Assembly (NCBI GenBank): GCA_030704615.1
Contig: CM060731.1
Span: forward strand, 76,178,756 to 76,242,755
Source of the DNA: Takakia lepidozioides
Taxonomy: Eukaryota; Streptophyta; Takakiopsida; Takakiales; Takakiaceae
Length of the DNA: 64,000 nucleotides
Direction: 5' to 3'
Part shown: piece by piece, positions 55,480 to 64,000 of the stretch
How the letters are laid out: every line of letters starts with the position of its first letter
Numbering within the stretch: position 1 is the stretch's first letter
The notes under the pieces: generated by a model
Told to the model about the DNA's origin: nothing
The model's input: the letters and a program-made list of their open reading frames with translations, nothing else
Database searches by the model: none
Made by a program: the position numbers and the translations under genes

Positions 55480-56450
55480 ATTCTGCTTCTGTCCTAATTT
55501 TTCATCTCTTTGCTCTCAATGGCACAAGGAAGAAGACACAAGAAAGACATCTGTGCATGTTTGTCTAGTCTAGGTTTGACTGGGAAGTGTTGAAGTAGTT
55601 TGCGTTGATCACGCCTGATGCTATGCTGCAGGTGAATTGTGGACGTAGGTTGCATATCATTATCATTACTGGTTTGAGTATGATGTGGCCACCTATAGGA
55701 AGACCGTGATAAGGCATCTCCACATAAACAGATAGGTTGACAGATGGGTTGATACTGCAGATAGGTAGGTGAGGCCATGTTTATAGTAAATCTTCAAGGC
55801 CTTCATCAATCTGCTACCTACTAGGGAGCAGGAGCAGGGAGAGAGTGAAAGACTCTGAAAGACTCTTGCAGCTGCATTCTGGTAATAAGATACTTGCATT
55901 GCATCAGGAAATGGATGCATTTCTGCAATTGGGCATATTGCTTTTCTGTAACTTGTATTTGAGGTTACCTTCTGAACGGGAAGGGATGATGCGGATTGCC
56001 TCAGATACTGCTTCTTTCTGAAATTTTCATGTCTTCACTGTTAATGGTACAAGGAAGAAGACACAAGAAAGACACCTGTGCAGGTGTATATGGTCTACAT
56101 TTCACTGGAAAGTGTTGCTGAAGTTTGAGTTGATTAGACCTATTGCTATATTGCTGATGAACCGAAGAATCGTGGAGAGAGGTCATCACTGGATTGATTA
56201 TCATGTGGCCATGTATAGCAATACCCCTGTGAGGCATCTTGGCACATGCTTCTTGGTATGTGACACTGCAGAGGTTGGGTGATGCCAAGCTTAAAGTAAA
56301 TTTTCAAGCCCTCCGTCAATGTTCTACCCAGTTTGGGCGGGCACAGCAGTAGTAGGGAGAGAGTGAAAGGTTATGTGTCTGAAAGAATGATGTGTACATT
56401 GAGATCAAAGAACTGCAGTCATCCTCATGCAGATTATCTTCTAAATGGGA
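55480..56450. repeat. Diverged tandem duplication of ~510 bp
   Basis: Unit 1 (about 55480-55960) and unit 2 (about 55995-56450) are colinear. Both have 'ACAAGGAAGAAGACACAAGAAAGACA', 'CTGGGAAGTGTTG' against 'CTGGAAAGTGTTG', 'ATGTGGCCA', 'GAGGCATCT'-type words and a GAGAGTGAAAG phrase. Parallel minus-strand ORFs (MASPTYLQY... and MASPNLCSV...) share 'LLQHFPVK' / 'FLCLLPC' text, but the many differences give no sign of coding constraint. Confidence 0.65.
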
Positions 56451-57101
56451 GGGGATGATGTGGAGTGGCGTAGGTCTCACATCAAGAATGTTGGGCAGGA
56501 TGACCCAGCAGGACAAGTGTGACCTAATGGTGCACATGACAAAATGTACTGAAGCACCTGAGGAGGTGGCTCACCTGGCTGTAGTGGTATGGTTGGCCAA
56601 GCATTCTTGAGCTCCGAACTTCCAGACACGTACTAGAGTAAGAGTAAGAGAAAATTAGTTGTCCAAAATTTTTCACTACTTAATAACCAAGTACACACAT
56701 CTAAGTGCAGGAGCTGAGGTTTGCATGTGCTAGACACCAATAGAAGGCAACCTATGGTGTGCTTAGTAACAAGTTTTCGGCATATATTCATGTGCAGCAC
56801 CACAGGGCTCCAACTTGTTTTTGCCACTCGATCAAATCCTTCTGATTGGAAGGAGATATTCTGGAAGAAAGCTCTGAATGTTGCATAGGCTCCCATATTT
56901 GCAATTTGCAAATTACTTGGGCTATGTACATCAGAAAAGAAGCACGCTGATGTTGTCAATATCCGATTTTGTAAGCTCAGAGATTGAAGGAAAGATGTTT
57001 GTTCATGAACAATAGCTGGGGAGCAGAAGCAGGTCCTTGTCTCCCACTGCCTGCTCTTTCAGCCTGCCTGCTTGACTGACCAGCAGTCTCCGCGTCCTCC
57101 G
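56451..57101. other. Intergenic, no gene recognised
   Basis: No supported feature. The right part should include the 3' end of the minus-strand coiled-coil gene. Confidence 0.35.
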
Positions 57102-57665
57102 TCAATATTCACTTCGAGGACGCATCCTAACACTAGGGTGCAGGTGGGCTCGAGCATGTCTCTCCGCTTCACTGGCGGCTCTCCGAACCTGCTCTAGTTC
57201 CGAGCACATGAACATATAAAGCGAAATGTGCCACCTTGTGGCCTCGTCCAATTCATACATGGCTCTGTCTGCTCGCTCGTTAGCTTCTTTCACCTGCTCC
57301 TTCAACTCATCCACTTCCTCCGTCAACTCAGCCACCTGCTTCATGCTGTCGGTAAATTGGCCTCGCACAAACTCATACTTATTCTTGCATATCTCGTGCA
57401 CGTCCTTGACTAATTCCTCAGGCACAATAGTCATCTTGTTGGCATATGCCTCCAATTGGGTTACTAACGCTGACGAGCCCCGCGTGAGAATCTCCTGCTT
57501 GGACACTACCAGTGAATCTGGTTCTTGTTCCAGAATCTCCCGGTTGGACACTACCGGTTCTGGTTCTTGTTCCATTGTCCTGGCCAACGGCTCTGGACCT
57601 GGCGCTCTCTCGATATCTGGGGATAAATTGCATGAACGAATTGCGCTACAGTCAAGCTCTGACAT
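57102..57665 (-). CDS. Small coiled-coil protein of unknown function
   Basis: From the ATG at 57665 the frame encodes 187 residues. An acidic, Pro-rich N-terminal part holds an internal near-repeat (PEPVVSNREILEQEP / DSLVVSKQEILTRG). A long heptad-like stretch follows (FTDSMKQVAELTEEVDELKE ... ERADRAMYELDEATRW), then a basic tail RAHLHPSVRMRPRSEY. The open frame extends upstream, but a pyrimidine-rich CTTTTCTTTCAG acceptor lies just before the ATG, so the first coding exon probably begins there after a 5' UTR intron. I do not recognise the family. The steady codon phase and lack of stops favour a real gene, but it could be an orphan or the last exon of a longer one. Confidence 0.5.
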   Translation of the reverse strand: MSELDCSAIRSCNLSPDIERAPGPEPLARTMEQEPEPVVSNREILEQEPDSLVVSKQEILTRGSSALVTQLEAYANKMTIVPEELVKDVHEICKNKYEFVRGQFTDSMKQVAELTEEVDELKEQVKEANERADRAMYELDEATRWHISLYMFMCSELEQVRRAASEAERHARAHLHPSVRMRPRSEY

Positions 57666-59697
57666 GGAGATCCTTTCAAAGTTCTGAAAGAAAAGTTGTC
57701 CAATTAATTGATCTGTCACTTCTGTCAAAGAAGATGCATTACTTATAAAGCTCTGAAAAGGAGTCCGTTTGTGAGCAAATGATCTCCAAACCTCGTCTGC
57801 CTACAATTCACCCCGGTGGCTTTTCGTAACATCTTGCAGAAGCTCAAGTGTCTTTCGACGTTACGGCAGATGAAGATAAACTGGTAGCTAGACAAAACAT
57901 TTCCACTCCTGTGGCAGAGCCTGCACATGGCATATATATCACACAACATAGACTGAGATCGAGAAATTGAGACTGTGTACCAGTTGCAGCCGGTTACTCT
58001 GACCTTCAGGATCCCCAATCGCAACGCTCGAGAACAAATCCAAGCCTCAGGTCTAAGTAAATTCAGAGTTCATCTGAAATTAGCGTTCGTAATCAGCGAA
58101 CGAAACTGCAGTAATGCGAGACTGAAGGAAATAAGTCGTTCTGAGTTCTACACGACTACCGAGGAGTTGATTGGCGTTATGCAGATCAGCGTTATGTTCC
58201 CTTGAGAGACATAGTAGAGACATAGATCTTAAGTAGCTATGATCTAAACTAGACTAAGTACTGTAAAGTATCAACCGCTTGAACTTGGAATAACAGTGTC
58301 AGCTTCTTCTAATTAGTAGTGTGGAACTTCCTAAGGTTTTCCCCCACCTGCACGTGAGCATTAAGAAGATATCAAATAGATTGACTGAAGCAGAGGCTGG
58401 CCCATCGATGCTAAGGGTGGAAACAGCGAAGGCGTACGGGTCGGGATAGCTAACCCATTGCTGGTATGAGCGGAAGATCGAGGTGAGATCTTCAAATGGT
58501 CAGGAGATGTTTTGTTTCTATCAGTATCAGACTATGATCAGTTAATATTCTTGAGCAGTTTGAGTAGCACTACCTTGATTGATTTAAACTACAAAGAAGA
58601 TTTATTCAGCATCTTGTAACTAGCTACCGAGAGTGCGAAGAGATGGTGTAGTTTCTTCCGAGCGAAGATACTCAAGTCTCACTCAAGTCTCTGCTGATCT
58701 AACATATGTTTGGATGCCTTCCAGCTTGCCCTGAATCTTTGACGTTCATGTTGATCAATGGTGTTGGAGCTCTCGATTTCCGTCGAAATTAGTGATGGTT
58801 TTTCACGGTCGAGGTCTTACACGTATATCTGCATGCCACCTGCAGAGTTCTAAGCACCAAGTGTTCAGGACTGTAGAATTAATAACATGTTTCAAAGAGC
58901 CTTCAATCGTTTTGAGCTGCAAAAGCTTGAACCGTCCGACCCTTATGACAGACCTGTGAGTTCGAATGCGAGCATGATGGAGAACGTTAAGGGGCCCTCC
59001 GAACTTCGATGCTCGCAGGACCATAAGAAAGATAAGCTTTAGAGGTTACATGGAGGGCCTGACGCCAAGTCAACTATTGGGGCTTGGTCAGTCCCATTCG
59101 AACGGTGACCTCATTGGAGGGGGTTGGGTATAGATGGAAACAGGCCCTTAGGGTTTACGGTACGCTAGCTGGAACGTTCGGAGGGGGTTGCAACGTTACT
59201 ACGAACGCTGAGTTTTCACACAGCCCGTGCGAGGATAGGACCTGTAATCGTTTGCGTGGACAAGCGTGTTTCATGGCGAAGGTATGAGCATTGTTCTTAT
59301 GTATTTTTTGTGCGAGCCTCGTGCCCTCACCTGCCCCAAGTCTACAAGCTGATTGCAACGTCTGCCTGTGAGATGGTATAAACTTTGAAGGCTTGTTCAT
59401 TTTTCCCTTCCAATCTGGTGACGGGGATTAGTTGTGCGTTCTCTGAACTTGTAGCCACGTCATGATTGTTGCTATGGTAGTGGCTGGGACATCACATGGA
59501 CAGTGTCATTAAGAACTTGTTCAAAGAAACTGTACAAACGATGTCAGTCAGCAGTATTTCAGAAATGGAGTGAATAGCTTTCAGGAGGCGGTGAAGTCGA
59601 CTCATGACTGTGTCATCACGTTGGCATCACCCGCACCTGATGACGCCCTGTACGCAAAGAAGCAAGTACGACTCTCACCTCACCTCTGGCATAATCT
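57666..59697. other. Intergenic, no gene recognised
   Basis: About 2 kb between the minus-strand coiled-coil gene and the SET gene. It should contain both 5' regions. The short ORFs have no family features; no RNA gene or repeat was identified. Confidence 0.4.
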
Positions 59698-62600
59698 ATG
59701 GGCACAATTCGAGCAGCCATGATGTCTGCTTTTACTATCTGCTACAGCTATGTGTGGCTCCGTTTGATGAGGTGTGATTTATGTGGGCACACACCCACCT
59801 ATTTACTACGGACAAATTTTACGCAGGCATTATTGGCGAAGAGGGCGCTACGTCTTACGTTTCATAGCTTGTCCATGGAGATGGATGGATCGGGGAGAAA
59901 AACATACCAATGTTTGCAATCTATGCTTCACGCAGCCCGCATCTTGCAGCTCACTGAGGTGAGAAATAATCTCTTTTATGGATTTCTGCATAGAGCCTTT
60001 CTCATATTTCATAGCTCAGGTTGTGCTTTTGAGTTCTCGAACAGATTTTAATCTTTTACAAAGTTCTGCAACACTGGCATTGCTTATCCTCTTTTTAGAA
60101 CATGGGGTGATTGTATTTGCAGACAGAACTATACTTTGTTGAAGATGGTGACTGTGGTCCGTTCAGCATCCGAAATGAGATGCAGGCGCTGCTCTCTCTG
60201 CATGCAACTGTTTGTGACTGCATCAATGCCAGGGCAGTTGATGACAGCTTTGTGCTATTAGGTCTTCGAGATACAATTGTCGCACATCTTAACTCATTTG
60301 AGGATGAGCAAGCAAGCAAGAGCTCTGGCACTCCCTGCACAAGTAGTAAGGATGCCACTTTCTTTGCATGGGCAGCAGCACAGGGCATCAAGAGCAGAGT
60401 GACCATTGCAGGTGAGCTTGCACATTCAGCTGGCTGCTGTAAGTTCCTAATATATTTTTGCTAGACATCATGACATTGTGGTGGTCTTTCCAGGGTGACT
60501 CACCTGACTTGACCTCAAGAGAGGCTATGTACCTTGACCTTCAGCAGGCTCTGATCTTACAGCCATGCTTTTGACTGTTGGCAGTGTTTGAAGAAACTGG
60601 AAGGGGTGTTGCAGCTGAAATGGATGTACAGGCTGGTGAGCTTGTTCTGGATGTCCCTGAAGAAGCAATAATTTCCGAGGATTCAGCGATGTTTTCTGAC
60701 ATGGTATTCTGAGGGCTTCACAGTGTAATCCTAAGCATGTGTGGCAATATGAGAAACTGTCACAGATAGGATGGTTGTTTGAGTCATAAATATTAAGTAG
60801 TATTGAGCAGTGTTGCTTTTATGATTGGCATGTTGTGAATCTCTTGCAACTTGGAAGGAAGGAAGCTTCTGCAGTGCTTTTCCCTCTGCTTCCATGTCAC
60901 ATAGTAGAATTCTGAAATGCGGTGTGGACAGTCAAATCTGGTTATCTTGGAATTGAGGACAAGACACATGCAAATGCAAGAACATCCTTATATCTCTTTG
61001 TCACACATCAGACAGGCTTCTTGTTTGTGGAGGTATATACCAACTTATTTAGTTGCTGTGAGGCAGGGTGCCACTTTCCAAAAAGTTGCTGGGCTAAGTG
61101 GAGAAACAAAGTCTTTGTTGTGGAGCATGAGGACGCGACAGGATCTGATGTCAAAATTTGCACCCTATTTTGCATCTCTGCCTGACTCGATTGGTACAGG
61201 TATATGTCCCATTTTACATCTATCATTAGAGGCACCTTATTGTTTTCTGCTAGCTAAAATTGTGATAGAGCTTTCAGACCACCCCGACTGCTTCTCTTTC
61301 ACACTGCCAACTGTCGACACATGTGAAATATCTTGCTCCATTTAACAATGCCCATCTCATAGTTGAGGCCCAATCTAGACTGATGTCTAGTCAACTAAGT
61401 TTGAAGGATGATGCAGGATTGAGCTTCGGGATGGGTGGTCTGAAAGCCTTGGAGGGCAGTCTTGTGCTGGAGGAGCTCCTGTATGCTCAAGAGGTTGGTG
61501 GCAAAGCAGCCCTCCTTCCTAAGCATGCCAATCGTTTTTGAATGTCCATCAGTGCTGCTCCTGGGCTTTTTGTACCACTAAGACTGGGTTTCATTTGAGA
61601 CACCCATTCCTGCTAAGTTTACACCATAGGTGAAATTACTGATGAAGGTCTCACCTGGTAAATTTGAATCAGCATCTGCGCTCGCAGTACAACTCTTTGT
61701 TTCCATCATTGAGTAGACAATATCCGGAGGTCTTTCCTGAAGAGTTCTTCACATGGGAACATTTTTTATGGGCAGCAGAATTCTGGTATTCAAACGGCAT
61801 CAAAGTGGTATTTCCTGATGGAACAACCAAGACATGCTTGATTCCCATGTTGGGCCTCTTCAATCACTCGGTATGACCCTACCTTGTCCAACACCTCAAC
61901 AGCCTTTTCTGGCATGGTGTCAGCAATGGAGTTGTCGATGTTAACCAGTTACACAGCTAGGCAGTGGCCCCAAGGATAGATGATCGAGACTTATGTTCGC
62001 ATTTCTGTATTGCTATGGTAGGATCAATCAGTTGACCTGGGCCTGTAAAGCAGGGTCACTACCATGTGTTGAGACATTTGAGGTAGGCTTTCAACGCTTG
62101 TTGAGCACCACATGCTGTTCCTTCTAAACATGCTCTCATGTGTAGGTGTACCCGCATGTGACTCACTATAGCACAATAAATGCAAGCTCAAACTCACTGC
62201 AGCTGTTCACAGTGCGACGTTGCAAGGCTGGAGAGCAATGTTTTTTGAGCTATGGAGCCCTCCCCAATTCTCATCTCCTTACCTTCTATGGCTTTGTCCT
62301 CCAAGCCAATCCATATGACATAATCCCAATCGGTAAGTTTCGGTACAATCATGTTAGCCAATTCCCAATGATTGGAGATGATATCTATCCTCATTATGCA
62401 AGGAGCTGGTGGCCGCTGACTGACTTCCAGATATGTGTCCACAGATCTTATCTTTCCGGAAAGAAAGTGCTGCAGTTGGTAGCATAGTTCCTGTGGTGGC
62501 AAGTACTCTTAAATGAATCATTGAAAACCATAAAAACATGTATGCTTTGGTTGTAGACTAGTTTCTTTTTGTCTGATTTCTGAGTGACAATCTAAGCAGC

Positions 62601-63460
62601 CGCTCACTGACATTCTAATTCAGCATTAATAATGTGGTGCTATGTTGTGCACAATAGTATGATGTTCTGTTGCAGGCAACAAACATGATATTTTGGGGGC
62701 ACCTTGGATGGGCCTACATGCAGACCTGGATATGGAGCAGATTAGCTGTCAAGCACAACACATGTTGGTAGAACGATATGAGATTCAATCCTCTCACATG
62801 CTGCAGGCTGGCATGCATGCTTTGCCATCACGCTTACTTGGTGCTCTTCGTGTTCTTTGCATGGACCAAGAGGAGGCCACACTATTTTCGGGCGATCCCA
62901 AACAGACAGTGGTGAGATCCGAACCAATTCCTTGTCCCCATCACAACATTTAGAGTGCTGTCTTTATTTTTTCCTGCTTCTCATCCATACCTACTTCGGC
63001 AGGTCAGTGCAGAAAATGAAGAAGCTGCAGTGAATGTATTGCTTTCAACTGTTGAAGCTCTGCTACATTCTCTAGGGGCTTCAGATGAACCTCCAAGGTA
63101 CGACACCTCAGTGGTCTGCTTTCAATTCACATCATTTCTATGTAGTCTCCATGGTCTGGGGCATTGCAGCCCAGAACTCCAGCACTCTACTCAATTGTTA
63201 CGAGGTTCTTCACGCTGCAGAAGGGTTATCCCACAGCAGCACTCAAACTTGTCTGAATGCTGAATTGCTTAGTACCCTTTTGGTGAGAAGGCTAAATTTG
63301 GCTGAATTGTGCTAGGCGTGAAGCACTTGCAGAGGCAAGTAGTACAGATGCTTGGGATGTGCAGTTGGCGTGGCACTTCACATGTTCCCAGAGAAAACTC
63401 CTCCAAACTGTCCATTCACTTTGTTTGAAATCTATGAGCGAAATTGGTGATGAAGACTGA
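59698..63460 (+). CDS. SET-domain protein, plant LSMT/SETD-like lysine methyltransferase family
   Basis: Ten exons join in phase: 59698-59958 (5' limit uncertain), 60123-60411, 60585-60703, 61067-61193, 61417-61493, 61673-61870, 62146-62332, 62676-62911, 63003-63097 and 63316-63460, giving 577 residues. The split SET domain starts FEETGRGVAAEMDVQAGELV and goes through SLLWSMRTRQDLMSKFAPYF, GLSFGMGGLKALEG, the iSET helix EHFLWAAEFWYSN, then IPMLGLFNHS (SAM/substrate pocket), CFLSYGALPNSHLLTFYGF with the catalytic-type Tyr, and NPYDIIPIG. The Rubis-substrate-binding-like C-terminal region ends SMSEIGDED. Family members methylate lysines of Rubisco, aldolase or other non-histone proteins; the overall plan is closest, from memory, to Arabidopsis At2g18850. 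The N-terminal exon may really start at the in-frame Met at 59875. Confidence 0.88.
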
Positions 63461-64000
63461 ACAAAGTCAATCCTGAGAAGTGAAGGATGGACCTGAACAG
63501 GTTTTCAAATTTTTGCGATCTGAATTGTTTTTGGTCTTTGAGACTTAAGGTGTACCTTATGTGTTCAACAATTGTTCATGGCAACTTGAATGATGAACAT
63601 CCAAGTAGCAAGTTACCTGCAGTCTGGAAACCATGTGTGATGAGGAGAGGAAGAGTCATTCCGAACAAGTGCCCACTGTATGGGTTTCTAACTGAATTAT
63701 CTAGGGAGAGCCCTGCTGAGGTCATTACCTGCACAATGTTGGTGAGCTTGACCAGGTAATGACCACAACAAGGCCTATTCACAAGTGTAAATAGCTTGAT
63801 GTAGATGGAATTTGCAAAGTACATTTGATGAAAAAAACTCTCCTGCATGCACAGAAGTAATCAGCATTATATCATGTGACAGTGAAACATATTTGTAGGG
63901 TGCATCTCTTTCTCAAAGATAGTAATGTGGACTTCAACTATGCCTTCAACCTGGTATGGCCATTGTATTTCAGTTCTCAACTTCAACTACTAACCTCACC
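63461..64000. other. SET gene 3' flank to window end
   Basis: Probably 3' UTR and intergenic DNA; no further gene is recognised before the window ends. Confidence 0.4.

Overview
This is a nuclear plant genome window. It holds intron-rich genes of land-plant type: a peroxisomal adenine-nucleotide carrier, VIP3/SKI8, mitochondrial ACP, DEG9, GDSL lipases and an LSMT-like SET protein. An intronless DYW-class PPR gene is built from near-identical repeats, and the space between genes is full of old Ty1/copia, gag-pol type, LINE, DUF7869-type and MITE sequence. The very regular 303-bp PPR repeats with a 'YAQHGCG' consensus, together with many PPR relics, suggest a seed-free plant (fern, lycophyte or bryophyte grade). 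That placement is inference; the sequence does not fix the species.

Layout. 1-6.45 kb: the 3' end of PNC (+), an RRM/RS/coiled-coil protein gene (-) and VIP3 (+, 3 exons). 6.45-12.9 kb: gene-poor DNA with a duplicated VIP3 3' flank, a copia gag scrap and dispersed repeats. 13.0-16.0 kb: GDSL lipase copy 1 (5 exons). 16.3-25.7 kb: a decayed copia element whose gag is split by a 7.07-kb element (16657-23729). 28.7-31.2 kb: GDSL lipase copy 2, the product of a segmental duplication. 31.7-32.6 kb: LINE relic (-). 33.5-34.4 kb: mtACP (-). 35.5-41.3 kb: DEG9 (+, 10 exons). 42.9-48.5 kb: relics, including a PPR pseudogene cut in two by a DUF7869-type element. 48.8-49.4 kb: a hAT-like MITE with perfect target-site duplications. 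51.5-54.9 kb: the DYW PPR gene. 57.1-57.7 kb: an orphan coiled-coil gene (-). 59.7-63.5 kb: the SET-domain gene (+, 10 exons).

The most unusual item is the element nested in the copia gag. On the minus strand it carries a gag-like region with zinc-knuckle remnants. This is followed by one reading frame (19010 to 16857) joining a retropepsin-like protease to a C5-cytosine DNA methyltransferase, with motifs I, IV (PC), VI (EN), VIII and X in linear order and no reverse transcriptase or integrase. The frame has no indels but eight internal stops, each one transition away from a sense codon, the pattern expected from 5-methylcytosine deamination. Cytosine methyltransferases carried by retrotransposons have been reported in dinoflagellates and charophyte algae; a gag-protease-methyltransferase element without RT in a land plant would be a distinct form.

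The cellular genes are unrelated housekeeping functions, not an operon-like set. Exon structures below were inferred by matching splice sites to remembered family sequences and checking that every exon phase joins. No alignment or database search was run.
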